DNA of 64,000 nt from Hyphomonas sp. Lineage in GTDB: Bacteria; Pseudomonadota; Alphaproteobacteria; Caulobacterales; Hyphomonadaceae. The notes under the pieces were generated by a model that was not told the origin of the DNA, ran no database searches, and worked only from the letters and a program-made list of their open reading frames with translations. Position 1 is the first letter of the stretch, and the number at the start of each line of letters is the position of its first letter. The position numbers and the translations under genes are program-made. The stretch lies in contig NZ_JAGYJH010000003.1 in assembly GCF_018402285.1 (NCBI RefSeq), positions 434,001 through 498,000 on the forward strand. Reading direction: 5' to 3'. Shown piece after piece: positions 37,445 through 46,841 of the stretch.

Positions 37445-38331
37445 TGGACGCGCCCGCCGCGCCGGAACTTTCCTATGCAGCGTATTTCCATGACCCGCTG
37501 AAGCGGGCGCTGGTGCGCGGGGTGGAACGTGCGACGGGGCAGCCAAAACTCGCGCGCCTATACGATCGTTACCGCGCCGGGGAGCTCGGCGAGACAGGCT
37601 TCTTCGAGGCGGCTATCCGTCTGCTGGACCTGACGGTGTTGCATGATGCGGCCCGGTTGGCTGCGCTGCCCGCTGAGGGCCCGCTGGTGATTGTTGCGAA
37701 CCACCCTTTCGGCGTGCTGGACGGCCTCGTCATCAGCTGGCTTGTCGGGCAGCGGCGGCAGGATTTCCGGGTGCTGACCAATTCTGTGCTCGATGCTGTG
37801 CCCGAGGCAAAGCCGTGGCTGCTGCCGGTGGACTTTGCCGGCACGCGCGAAGCGGTGGCGGCCAATATTGCGATGCGCAAGGCGGCGCTGGGGCATGTGA
37901 AGGCGGGCGGCTGCGTGATCGTGTTTCCGGCGGGCGGGGTGTCGACGACGCCGGGCCCGTTTGCACCCCTCGCCGTGGACGATGACTGGAAGCCGTTCAC
38001 GGCCAAGCTGATCACGCATGGCCGCGCGGCGGTGACGCCAGTTTTCTTTGAGGGCCAGAATTCGCGCCTCTTCCAGATTGCCTCCCACCTGTCGCTGGAG
38101 CTGCGCCTGGCGCTGGTCTTCCGGGAAGTGCGCCGCCGGATGGGCAAGACGCTCACTGTGGGGATCGGCGAGACGCTGAGCCCGGACATGCTGGAAGCAG
38201 CTGGCAAACGCCGCGATCTCATGGAATTCCTGCGCGAGCGAACCTATGAGCTTGCACCCGGGGGGCGGGCTTTGCGATACCATGCAGCCACGGCCCGTTT
38301 CATGGCGAACAAGCCGAAAGTGTTCCGCTGA
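37444..38331 (+). CDS. lysophospholipid acyltransferase family protein
   Basis: The 295-aa protein has the acyltransferase motifs NHPFGVLDGL (HX4D, about residue 87) and FPAGGVSTTPG (about 160). This form resembles the acyltransferases fused or linked to hemolysin/OlsA-type lipid genes. It is translationally coupled to the acyl-CoA dehydrogenase upstream and sits before the DUF3667 remnant. Confidence 0.8.
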   Translation: MDAPAAPELSYAAYFHDPLKRALVRGVERATGQPKLARLYDRYRAGELGETGFFEAAIRLLDLTVLHDAARLAALPAEGPLVIVANHPFGVLDGLVISWLVGQRRQDFRVLTNSVLDAVPEAKPWLLPVDFAGTREAVAANIAMRKAALGHVKAGGCVIVFPAGGVSTTPGPFAPLAVDDDWKPFTAKLITHGRAAVTPVFFEGQNSRLFQIASHLSLELRLALVFREVRRRMGKTLTVGIGETLSPDMLEAAGKRRDLMEFLRERTYELAPGGRALRYHAATARFMANKPKVFR

Positions 38332-38347
38332 CTAGAGAGAGCAGGGC

Positions 38348-39283
38348 ATGAGTGAGGAATTGGGCAGCGCGGCCGATACGGCGCTCGAGCATGCCGGCGC
38401 CGATGCGGCGGCGGGCGTTGCTGGCCCCCGCACCAGCGCGCGCGACAGCGTATGCCGCAATTGCGGCGCAGCGCTCGCGGGCGATTTCTGCCATGATTGC
38501 GGACAGAGCGCCCAAAGCCTGCGCCAGCCTTTCTAGGCGTTGCTCGGGGAAACCATCGAAACGCTGTTTGCGCTTGATGGCCGGGTGGCGCGGACACTGC
38601 CGAGCCTGCTGCTCCATCCCGGCCGCATGACGCGGGCTTATCTTGACGGCCAGAGGGCGCGTTTCATTCCGCCCTTGCGGCTCTATGTGCTCGCCTCGCT
38701 GATCTTCTTTGTCGTACTGCCGCTGGCACTGGGCCGGGGGCTGAGTGTGGTTCCCGGCAGCGGGCAGAATTTCGGGGAAGCGCGCGCGGAGATCGAGCGC
38801 GCCTATGCCGAAGGCGAAATGACGAATGAAGAGTATCGCGGCGCGCTCGACGGTATAAATGAGGTCGAGGCGCTGTGGCAGAGCGGGCCGGACGTGTTCA
38901 TCCCGGAAGCGCCAGCGTCGCCAGGAGAAGAGGGCGTTGCCACGCCGGCTGATCCGGGGGGTGAATGGGTCGGCTTCATGCCGAAAGATGCCCTCGACGC
39001 CGTTCGCGATGCGGGGTCGCAGGGCAATGACGATGCCGCGCGCTTTGCGCAGGTGATGGACAATCCCGACCATCTGGCTGAGCAGACGCAGGAGTGGATC
39101 CCGCGCCTGATGTTCATCCTGCTGCCGGTCTATGCCTGCCTGCTTGCGCTGCTCTATCTCTGGCGCAGCCAGTTCCTGTTCTTCGATCACCTGATCGTGT
39201 CGCTGCACTTCCACTCGGCGCTGTACTTTTCCATGGTGATCGGTGTGCTTGTCTCGCTGCTCATCGGGGCCCTGTCGGTATGA
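38348..39283 (+). pseudogene. DUF3667 membrane protein interrupted by an in-frame TAG
   Basis: The frame has a zinc-ribbon start (CRNCGAALAGDFCHDCGQSA) followed by LRQPF, TAG at 38534-38536, and then in the same frame ALLGETIETLFALDGRVART and LLLHPGRMTRAYLDGQRARF, which continue the DUF3667 pattern with three membrane helices. Only one codon separates intact halves. A TGG (Trp) codon would differ by one base. The part after the stop could restart at 38540 or from an inner start. Read-through, a recent nonsense mutation and a base error are all possible. Confidence 0.75.
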
Positions 39284-39627
39284 TCCCGCCCGCGCAGCTC
39301 CGCGCCGAGGCGCTCAAGCTGCCCAAGGCGCTGGAACGGCCGCATTTCGACTGGGCAAGTTTCCGGGTCGATGCACCGAAGGGGAAGGTCTTCTGCACGT
39401 TGCCGCCCCATCATGAGTTCACCAATGTGTTCCTGACGCCGGAAGAGCAAAGGATGATCTGCGAGGCAGAACCTGCCATCTTCTTTCCCGTACCCAACAA
39501 ATGGGGGGAGAAGGGGGCAACCTCGATCCGGCTTTTCGCGTGTGACCTTGCCACCCTGCGCTCGGCGCTGGTGATGTCCTGGCGCCATGCTGCCCCGCCC
39601 AAGCTGCACGGCCTGCTTGCCGGGTAA
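39280..39627 (+). CDS. MmcQ/YjbR-family DNA-binding-like protein
   Basis: The 115-aa protein has the YjbR/MmcQ fold signature: ALKLPKALERPHFDWASFRV, KGKVFCTLPPHHEFTNVFLT and a C-terminal LRSALVMSWRHAAPPKL. Members are small double-wing proteins of unknown role. ATG 39280 overlaps the DUF3667 stop (ATGA). Confidence 0.82.
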   Translation: MIPPAQLRAEALKLPKALERPHFDWASFRVDAPKGKVFCTLPPHHEFTNVFLTPEEQRMICEAEPAIFFPVPNKWGEKGATSIRLFACDLATLRSALVMSWRHAAPPKLHGLLAG

Positions 39628-39702
39628 AACGGCGCGCTTGCCTTCCATGGCCGGATTGGCCGATGATCCCGGCAAAAGAAGACACATAAGGGAGGGGAAG
39701 CC

Positions 39703-41442
39703 ATGCCAACCAGCAAGGGCCTGAACATTTGGCGCAGCCTGGCGCTCACTGGTCTGTTTCTGACCGCCTGCGCGGCGCCTCAGGCGGGCGAGGATGCCGG
39801 CTCAGGCGCGGGCACCACGATTTTCCTCAATGCCGAGATCATCACGGTCGACGATGCCCTTCCGGACGCCGAGGCCGTGGCGGTCAAGGACGGCCTAATC
39901 CTTGCGGTTGGCACGCTGGAGGAGGTCACCGGCCTCGCCGGAGAGGGGGCCGCCGTCCGCGATCTTGGCGGGGCGACCCTGGCGCCGGGTTTCATCGACA
40001 CGCACGGCCACTTTGCCCTGATGTCCCAGGCCGCCAGCATGGCGAATATCCAGCCACCGCCAGCCGGGCCGGTGCGCACGATTACCGAATTGCAGGCGGC
40101 GCTTGCCGATTGGAGCGGCGCGCATCCCGATGCTCCCTGGATTGCCGGCTGGGGGTATGACGATTCCCTGCTGGCTGAGCAGCGCCACCCCACACGGCAG
40201 GATCTTGACGCCGTCTCGTCCGAAAAGCCGGTCATGCTGATGCATACGTCCGCGCATTTTGCGGTGTGCAACACGCCCTGCCTGGAACTTCTCGGTATCA
40301 CGGCCGTGACGCCTGATCCCTCCGGCGGGGTCATCCGCCGGGAGGCCGACGGGCACACCCCCAATGGCGTGCTGGAAGAGACAGCGCTTTATCTCCTCTA
40401 TCCGCATCTGCCCCAGCCGGGGGAAAGCCAGCGCATCGAAGGCATCCTGAAGATCCAGGACCTTTATGCCAGCTATGGCATCACGACAGTGCAGGAGGGC
40501 GCCGCTCAGCCCCATAACATTGCAGACCTCAGAAAGGTGGCTGAGACGGGGCGGCTATATCTTGATGTCGTCGCCTATCAGCTGTTTCCGGACGGGGCGG
40601 TCATCGCCGAGGATTTTGCGGCCTCAAGGCAGTATGAAAACAGATTCCGTGTGGGGGGAATCAAGCTGCTGCTCGATGGGTCGCTGCAGGGTAAGACTGG
40701 CTGGTTGACGCGGCCCTATGTCAGCCCTCCTGCGAGTCAGCAGAATGGGTATTCGGGTTACCGCATTCATGCCGATGAAAGCGTTGCGAGCCTGTTCGAG
40801 CAGGCCTGGAGCCGGAACATCCAGATCATCGCCCATGCCAATGGCGACCGCGCCATCGACCAGTATCTGGACATGATCGCGCCGGTGATCGCGGCTGATC
40901 CGGAGGCAGACCAGCGCCCGGTCATCATCCATGCCCAGGCCGCCCGCGCCGATCAGCTGGAAGAAATGGCGGCGGGAATGATTATCCCGTCCTTCTTTTC
41001 GGCACATCCTTTCTATTGGGGCGACTGGCACCGGGACGCCGTACTCGGCCCGGAGCGCGCTGCATTCATCAGCCCGCTGGTTGCCGCCAAGGCGCTCGGC
41101 ATTCCGTATACGATCCACAATGACCCGCCGGTGGTGCCGCCTGATGTGATCCAGCTGCTCTGGGTGTCCGTAAACCGTGAAACCCGGTCCGGGCAGGTGC
41201 TGGGGGAAGATCAGCGCGCCGCGCCGATAGACGCGCTGCGCGCGGTGACGCTCAGCGCGGCGCGGCAGTATTTCGAGGAAAGTGAGAAGGGCTCGATCAC
41301 GCCCGGCAAGAAGGCCGATTTCGTGGTCCTGTCGGATAATCCGCTGACGGTTGATCCTGCTGAGATGCAAGACATCCGGATACTCGAAACCATCAAGGAA
41401 GGCGTCACGATCTACGCCGCCGGAACGCCTGAGGACGAATGA
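39703..41442 (+). CDS. YtcJ-like amidohydrolase, lipoprotein
   Basis: The 579-aa protein has a lipobox (LTGLFLTAC, Cys23) and an amidohydrolase_3 body: the metal motif FIDTHGHF (about residue 100), the Lys of GGIKLLLDGS, IIAHANGDRAID, and TPGKKADFVVLSDNPL at the end. YtcJ-like enzymes hydrolyse formamides or other amides; this one is exported and its substrate is unknown. Its stop overlaps the next start (ATGA). Confidence 0.88.
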   Translation: MPTSKGLNIWRSLALTGLFLTACAAPQAGEDAGSGAGTTIFLNAEIITVDDALPDAEAVAVKDGLILAVGTLEEVTGLAGEGAAVRDLGGATLAPGFIDTHGHFALMSQAASMANIQPPPAGPVRTITELQAALADWSGAHPDAPWIAGWGYDDSLLAEQRHPTRQDLDAVSSEKPVMLMHTSAHFAVCNTPCLELLGITAVTPDPSGGVIRREADGHTPNGVLEETALYLLYPHLPQPGESQRIEGILKIQDLYASYGITTVQEGAAQPHNIADLRKVAETGRLYLDVVAYQLFPDGAVIAEDFAASRQYENRFRVGGIKLLLDGSLQGKTGWLTRPYVSPPASQQNGYSGYRIHADESVASLFEQAWSRNIQIIAHANGDRAIDQYLDMIAPVIAADPEADQRPVIIHAQAARADQLEEMAAGMIIPSFFSAHPFYWGDWHRDAVLGPERAAFISPLVAAKALGIPYTIHNDPPVVPPDVIQLLWVSVNRETRSGQVLGEDQRAAPIDALRAVTLSAARQYFEESEKGSITPGKKADFVVLSDNPLTVDPAEMQDIRILETIKEGVTIYAAGTPEDE

Positions 41443-42596
41443 TGATGCAAACCCCTCTGACTTTGCTTGAGCCCCTTTTGCCGGAACTTGCCGCGCGGGC
41501 CGCCGAGATGGAGACCGCCCGGCGCCTTCCGGCGGATCTTGCGCAGAAGCTGGCGGCGGCAGGCGTATTCCGGATGGTGACGCCCAAGGCCTTCGGCGGG
41601 CTGGAACTCAGCCCACGCGAGATTGTCGAGGTGACCGAAACTGCCGCGGCTGCCAATGCCAGCGCAGGCTGGTGCGTGATGATTGCCGCTACGACAGCGC
41701 TTAACGCGGCCTATATGGACCCTGAATTTGCCCTGGCGATCTATGGCGATCCGCTGACGATCACGGGCGGCGTCTTTGCGCCAATGGGGAAGGCGGTGGT
41801 GGAAGGAGACATCTACCGCGTTTCCGGGCGGTGGCAGTGGGGCTCGGGCTCGGCCAACTGCACCTGGCTTTGCGGGGGCTGTACGGTCTGGGAAAACGGC
41901 GAGATGAAGCGATTGCCCAGCGGCGCGCCCGACACGCGGATGATGATCTTTCCCACCTCGGAAGCCGTGCTGCATGATACCTGGCATGTGATGGGCCTGA
42001 AGGGCACCGGCTCGGGTGATATCGAGGTGAGGGATATTTTGGTGCCGCGCGGCAGGTCGGTGTCGCTGGTGGCGGATACGCCGCGCGAGACTGGGGCCCT
42101 TTTCAAGTTTCCGGCCTTTGGCCTTCTGGCGCTCGGCGTCTCGGCGGTGGCGCTTGGCAATGCACGCGGCGCGCTCGACGCATTCCATGATCTCGCCACC
42201 GTCAAGAAGAGCCAGGGGTCGTCCAAGACGCTGAGCGAACGCCAGACGATGCAGGCAGAGTATGCCCGCTGCGAAGCGCAATGGCGGGCCGCAAGGGCCT
42301 ATCTCTTCGCCGAGATAGACCGTGTCTGGACAATCGCGCAGGGCGAGGGCTCCATACCGATGGAGGCCCGCGCAGACCTGCGCCTTGCCTGCACCCACAT
42401 GACCCGCTCCGGCGCCGACATCTGCCGCACGCTGTATGATCTGGGGGGCGGCGCGGCGCTGTTCGAGGCGAGTGACCTGCAACGCCGGTTCCGCGATGCC
42501 CATGCCATCACGCAGCACATCGTGACTGCGCCTTCCACCCTGGAACTCACCGGGCGCATCCTCTTCGGCCTGCCGACAGATGGCGGCATGGTGTGA
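41439..42596 (+). CDS. acyl-CoA dehydrogenase-fold flavin monooxygenase
   Basis: The 385-aa protein has the ACAD-like fold of group D flavin monooxygenases (HsaA/DszC type): FRMVTPKAFGGLELSPREIV, ANASAGWCVMIAATTALNAA, VSGRWQWGSGSANCTWLCGG, and the C-terminal helix DLQRRFRDAHAITQHIV, which is the hallmark of that group. The dehydrogenase base Glu is not evident. It is coupled to the amidohydrolase, so both may act in one degradation pathway. Confidence 0.82.
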   Translation: MMMQTPLTLLEPLLPELAARAAEMETARRLPADLAQKLAAAGVFRMVTPKAFGGLELSPREIVEVTETAAAANASAGWCVMIAATTALNAAYMDPEFALAIYGDPLTITGGVFAPMGKAVVEGDIYRVSGRWQWGSGSANCTWLCGGCTVWENGEMKRLPSGAPDTRMMIFPTSEAVLHDTWHVMGLKGTGSGDIEVRDILVPRGRSVSLVADTPRETGALFKFPAFGLLALGVSAVALGNARGALDAFHDLATVKKSQGSSKTLSERQTMQAEYARCEAQWRAARAYLFAEIDRVWTIAQGEGSIPMEARADLRLACTHMTRSGADICRTLYDLGGGAALFEASDLQRRFRDAHAITQHIVTAPSTLELTGRILFGLPTDGGMV

Positions 42597-42668
42597 GCGT
42601 TCTGGCGGCGCGCCAGCTTCTGTGGCATGATCGAAAAAAGTGCCGGGAAGATACGGGAGGATCTGCCG

Positions 42669-43631
42669 ATGCGCTCTATGCAGCCTGCAGGCTGGTTTGC
42701 GCGCTTTGCCGCCGCTGCGCTGGCCTTTGCTTGCCTTGGCCTGCCGGGCGACGCTTCGGCGGGTCGCCTTAGTTTCCCTCTCGATCTCGATGAAGCAGGC
42801 TATTTCATCACGCCCATCCGCGTCAATGGCGGGCAGGAGCTGCCCGCGATCATCGACACGGCGGCCACAATCGCCATGATCGAAAGCCGCGCGGCGGAGC
42901 GCTCAGGCGTCGCCGCGCCCTCCCCGGAAGAAGCCAAGGTTCAGGTGTTCGGTCTGCTCGGTGAGCGGACTTTCTCGCTCGTCAATCTCGCTAGCATCAG
43001 CAGTGACGCTGCGCGCCTCTTGGACGTGCGTACCGCGTATAATGACCGTGAGCAGATGCCGGGCGGGCCTCTGGTTATTCCGGCAGTCGCCTTTGGCGGG
43101 GATGTACTGGACTTCGATTTTCCGGCTCGCCGGTTCTCTGTTTATGACGGGCGCCCCAAGGGAGATGCTGGTGGCACTGGACGCGGCCCGCTGCGGATCG
43201 AAGGTGGGCTGATGTTTGCCGACATCACCATCAATGGTGTCAAGGGCACGGCGCTGATCGACACAGGCTCGCCCTTCAGCTTCATCAATTCAAAAATGGC
43301 GCAGGTCGCAAAGACACAGCGGGACGAGGAAAAATCCACCCTGCTGCAGGGCGCAACCGGGGGGCAGATGGCTGTGTCGGTGGCGGGGGTGAGACGGTTC
43401 TCAATGGCCCGCTTCAGCGTACGCAGGATCAACATGGTGGTCGCCGATCCGGCGATGTTCGACAATCTTGGCCTGCGCGATGAGCCGGCCATGCTGCTGG
43501 GGCTTGATCTTCTGTCGCTCTTCCGTGTCCAGATTGACCGGCGGCGTGGATACATCTTCCTGACCTCCAGGGATGATGGCCTTGAAATGGCGATCAACTT
43601 CGATGCCCGGGGCAGCCGCATACAGCCCTAA
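42669..43631 (+). CDS. exported double retropepsin-like aspartic protease
   Basis: The 320-aa product has a signal peptide (WFARFAAAALAFACLGLPGDASA) and two retropepsin-like halves: the first with AIIDTAATIAMIES (about residue 60), the second with ALIDTGSPFSFINSK (about 197). The second has a perfect DTG; the first reads DTA, as in some bacterial relatives. The two halves could form one active site as in pepsins. GGGAGG lies 8 nt before ATG 42669. Confidence 0.75.
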   Translation: MRSMQPAGWFARFAAAALAFACLGLPGDASAGRLSFPLDLDEAGYFITPIRVNGGQELPAIIDTAATIAMIESRAAERSGVAAPSPEEAKVQVFGLLGERTFSLVNLASISSDAARLLDVRTAYNDREQMPGGPLVIPAVAFGGDVLDFDFPARRFSVYDGRPKGDAGGTGRGPLRIEGGLMFADITINGVKGTALIDTGSPFSFINSKMAQVAKTQRDEEKSTLLQGATGGQMAVSVAGVRRFSMARFSVRRINMVVADPAMFDNLGLRDEPAMLLGLDLLSLFRVQIDRRRGYIFLTSRDDGLEMAINFDARGSRIQP

Positions 43632-43700
43632 AGCCAAGGGGTTGCCTTCCGGCGCAGCTTTCGGAATGGTCCGGACTGAAGCGGGACAGGCCGGGGACAG

Positions 43701-44903
43701 ATGGCGCGGGAACTCAGCATCGGGATCGCCGGGGCCGGCATCGGCGGGCTTGCCGCCGCAGCGATGCTGGCGCGCGAGGGGCACCGCGTCACACTGTTTG
43801 ACCAGTTTGCCGCAGCCGGGCCTGTCGGCTCCGGCCTGATGCTGCAGGAAACAGGGCTCGCCGTGCTCGGCGCTATGGGCCTGCGTATGCAGTCAGAGGC
43901 GCTCGGCACGCCGATTGCGCGCCTTCACGGCATTTCGGTGGATACCGGCCGGGCTGTGCTGGATGTCCGCTACGGCGCCCTGCGGCCGGGGCTTGCCGGT
44001 CTCGGCATCCAGCGGGCTGTGCTGTTTGACGTCCTGCAGGCCGCCGCCATTGCAGCGGGCGCGCGGCTCGTGCCCGCAACCCGGATTGTCTCAGCCGATG
44101 CCGGGGCCGGGACATTGACGGACGCTGAAGGCGGGTTGCACGGATCCTATGATCTGATCATCGACGCACTGGGTGTACGCTCGCCTCTGTCGTCTGCGCC
44201 GAAGGATGAGCTCACCTATGGCGCGCTCTGGGCGACGCTGCCCTGGCCTGTGAGCAGCACATTTGATAAATCTGCGCTTGAGCAACGCTACGAAGTCGCG
44301 CGCAAGATGGCGGGCGTCATGCCTTCGGGCCGCGCAGCGCCGGGCGCGCCAGACAGCCTCACCTATTTCTGGTCCATCCGTGCTGACCAGTATGACGCCT
44401 TCCGCGCCGCGCCGCTTATCCATTGGAAGGATGCCGCTCACCGCCTCTGGCCGGAAACAGCAGTCCTGCTCGATCAGCTTGCGCATCATGAGCAGTTGAC
44501 CTTCGCCCGCTATCGCCACCGGACGCACGCGGTCCCTGTAAAGGACCGGCTCGTTCATATCGGCGATGCCTGGCATGCAGCTAGCCCGCAGCTGGGGCAG
44601 GGGGCAAACATGGCGCTGCTCGATGCTTATGGCCTCGCCCAGTCGCTGAAACAGGAGGCCGATGTGCCCGCAGCCCTGCGCCTTTTCCTGAAGATCCGCG
44701 CGGGCCATGTACGTCTCTACCAGCTGATGACCTGGGCCTTCACGCCGGTTTACCAGTCAGACGGTGCGATGATCCCGTGGTTACGCGACCGGCTGGCGGC
44801 CCCGTTGCTACGCCTATGGCCCGCGCCGCCCTTGCTGGCAGGGCTCGTAGCGGGTGCCTTTGGCGCGCCGCTGAAGAGGATGGGGCTAAAGGCGGAGCGC
44901 TAA
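43701..44903 (+). CDS. FAD-dependent monooxygenase (UbiH/salicylate hydroxylase-like)
   Basis: The 400-aa class A flavin monooxygenase has [16 protein letters not shown] (about residue 8), a DG-like motif [12 protein letters not shown] and the second FAD site [27 protein letters not shown] (about 275; cited around IGDAWHA). The substrate is unknown. The 3' end overlaps the convergent mutM by 4 bases. Confidence 0.87.
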   Translation: MARELSIGIAGAGIGGLAAAAMLAREGHRVTLFDQFAAAGPVGSGLMLQETGLAVLGAMGLRMQSEALGTPIARLHGISVDTGRAVLDVRYGALRPGLAGLGIQRAVLFDVLQAAAIAAGARLVPATRIVSADAGAGTLTDAEGGLHGSYDLIIDALGVRSPLSSAPKDELTYGALWATLPWPVSSTFDKSALEQRYEVARKMAGVMPSGRAAPGAPDSLTYFWSIRADQYDAFRAAPLIHWKDAAHRLWPETAVLLDQLAHHEQLTFARYRHRTHAVPVKDRLVHIGDAWHAASPQLGQGANMALLDAYGLAQSLKQEADVPAALRLFLKIRAGHVRLYQLMTWAFTPVYQSDGAMIPWLRDRLAAPLLRLWPAPPLLAGLVAGAFGAPLKRMGLKAER

Positions 44904-45745
44904 CGCTGACAACTCGGACAGTAAAACGTCGAGCGCCCCGATTGCACGATCCGTTTGATCTCGCCCCCGCAGCGTTTGCAGGGCTGGCCCGCGCGGTCAT
45001 AGACGTCAAAGCGGTGCTGGAAATAGCCGAGCGCGCCATCGGTGGCGGCAAAGTCGGAGATCGACGATCCGCCCGCCTCAATCGCCTCGGCAATCACGTC
45101 GTTGATCGCCGGGGCGAGGCGCGCCGCGCGCTGGCCGGGAATGGTCTTGGAGAGTCGCTTGGGCGAGATACCCGACCGGAACAGTGCCTCGCAGACATAG
45201 ATATTGCCAAGTCCCGCAATCACCTTCTGGTCCAGCAGGGCGGCCTTGATCGGGGCGGCTTTCCTGCGCAGTGCCTCGTCTAGATAGGCCTGGGAGAAAC
45301 GGTTGGAGAGGGGTTCCGGCCCCATCGTCATTAGCCGCGGGTATGCCAGGAAAGTCGCGGCTGGCCAGAGCTCCATGAAGCCGAACCGGCGGGGGTCGTT
45401 ATAGGTGACGGTTGCGCCGCCCTCGATATGGAACACGACATGGTCATGCGCCGCGATCCCGCCGGTGTTGTGGTAGAAGTCCCCCGGCATCTGCCCGCCA
45501 ATCGTAAAGCGTCCGGTCATGCCCAGATGCATCACCAGCACTTCCCCGGTAGAGAGGTGCGCGGCGAGGAATTTCGCCTGCCGGGCGAGCCGGTCGATCC
45601 GCGCGCCGGAGAGCCGCTCGGCAAACCGCTCGGGCAGGGGAAAGCGCAGGTCCGCGCGGCGTTGTTCAAGCCTCAGGATGCGCCGTCCCTCCATGACGGG
45701 GGCAAGTCCGCGGCGAACTGTCTCGACTTCAGGTAATTCAGGCAT
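44900..45745 (-). CDS. mutM: formamidopyrimidine-DNA glycosylase (Fpg)
   Basis: The 281-aa protein begins [14 protein letters not shown] with catalytic Pro2 and Glu3. It has the beta-elimination Lys in [22 protein letters not shown] and the C-terminal zinc finger CKRCGG...YCPSC. It removes 8-oxoguanine from DNA. ATG 45745 is fixed by the catalytic N-terminus. It is divergent from ubiE with a 46-bp gap, a conserved arrangement. Confidence 0.97.
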   Translation of the reverse strand: MPELPEVETVRRGLAPVMEGRRILRLEQRRADLRFPLPERFAERLSGARIDRLARQAKFLAAHLSTGEVLVMHLGMTGRFTIGGQMPGDFYHNTGGIAAHDHVVFHIEGGATVTYNDPRRFGFMELWPAATFLAYPRLMTMGPEPLSNRFSQAYLDEALRRKAAPIKAALLDQKVIAGLGNIYVCEALFRSGISPKRLSKTIPGQRAARLAPAINDVIAEAIEAGGSSISDFAATDGALGYFQHRFDVYDRAGQPCKRCGGEIKRIVQSGRSTFYCPSCQR

Positions 45746-45791
45746 CGTTATCGCATATACGCTAAGGCATTCGCAGGTAAGATAGGTTCCC

Positions 45792-46580
45792 ATGACTGGT
45801 CAGGACAGCAAAGATCGCATCGTCTCCTTCGGCTTCGAAGAGGTGACGGAAACCGAGAAGGTCGCCCGGGTTAAGGGCGTCTTCCGCTCGGTGGCATCCC
45901 GCTATGATTTGATGAACGATCTGATGAGCGGCGGCGTCCACCGGCTGTGGAAGCATGACGCGATGAATCGTATCAATCCCCAGCCGGGTGAGCGCCATCT
46001 GGATGTCGCCGGAGGCACGGGCGAACTGGGCCGGGCGTTTCTCGATCTGGCAGACAAAGCCGGTAAGCGGCGCGGGGATGCGCGCCAAGCGACGGCTATT
46101 GTGTCAGACATCAACGACGCCATGCTCGAGGCGGGCAAGGCGCGGAGCGACAACGCCAGATGGGGCGACCGGCTGAGCTGGGTCTGCGCGGATGGCCAGT
46201 GCCTGCCTTATCCGGACAAGAGCTTTGACGTCGTGACAGTTTCGTTTGGCATTCGCAACTTTGCAGACCGCGTGGCGGGACTCAAGGAGTTCCGCCGTGT
46301 CCTGAAAACCGGCGGGCGCCTCGCTGTGCTCGAATTCAGCCATATGACGGCGCCGGTCCTGCAGGAAGCCTATGACCGCTACAGCTTTGCTGTGATCCCG
46401 CGGCTTGGTGAACTCATCGCCAGCGACCGGCACAGCTACCAATACCTGATCGAGTCGATCCGGAAATTCCCGGACCAGAACACGTTCAAATCCGAGATCG
46501 AGGGTGCTGGCTTCCGCCAGGTCTCGGTTACCAATTACTCCGGCGGCATCGCCGCCCTGCACTTTGGCTGGGCGATCTGA
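45792..46580 (+). CDS. ubiE: demethylmenaquinone/2-methoxy-6-polyprenylbenzoquinol methyltransferase UbiE
   Basis: The 262-aa SAM methyltransferase shows [34 protein letters not shown] (SAM motif I), [15 protein letters not shown] and [14 protein letters not shown], all UbiE/Coq5 signatures. It performs the C-methylation in ubiquinone synthesis and is near ubiB. Confidence 0.97.
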   Translation: MTGQDSKDRIVSFGFEEVTETEKVARVKGVFRSVASRYDLMNDLMSGGVHRLWKHDAMNRINPQPGERHLDVAGGTGELGRAFLDLADKAGKRRGDARQATAIVSDINDAMLEAGKARSDNARWGDRLSWVCADGQCLPYPDKSFDVVTVSFGIRNFADRVAGLKEFRRVLKTGGRLAVLEFSHMTAPVLQEAYDRYSFAVIPRLGELIASDRHSYQYLIESIRKFPDQNTFKSEIEGAGFRQVSVTNYSGGIAALHFGWAI

Positions 46581-46591
46581 TGCGCGCGGGG

Positions 46592-46756
46592 TCAGTTCCC
46601 GTCGATGTCTATGCCGTCTTCACCGATGGAAATTTCGACCTTGTCTTCGCCGCCCGGTCCTTCGGTGAAGTAGTAGATGCCAAAGCCAATGGCACCGGCC
46701 AGCAGAATGCCGACGATGAAATACATAAGTTTGTTAGATGAGGGGGATGTAGACAT
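46592..46756 (-). CDS. 54-aa single-helix membrane micro-protein
   Basis: The frame encodes MSTSPSSNKLMYFIVGILLA, the rest of a membrane helix (GAIGFGIYYF) and an acidic tail (TEGPGGEDKVEISIGEDGID). AGGAGG is 12 nt before the ATG, and the composition is protein-like. It lies on the minus strand between ubiE and ubiB. I do not recognise the family. Confidence 0.6.
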   Translation of the reverse strand: MSTSPSSNKLMYFIVGILLAGAIGFGIYYFTEGPGGEDKVEISIGEDGIDIDGN

Positions 46757-46841
46757 GATTATTCTTCGCCTCCTGGAGATATTCGGTATTCCTCAACGCG
46801 CAGCCTGCGCGGTTTGTTCCATACCGGCGGGCGCGCGCTAG

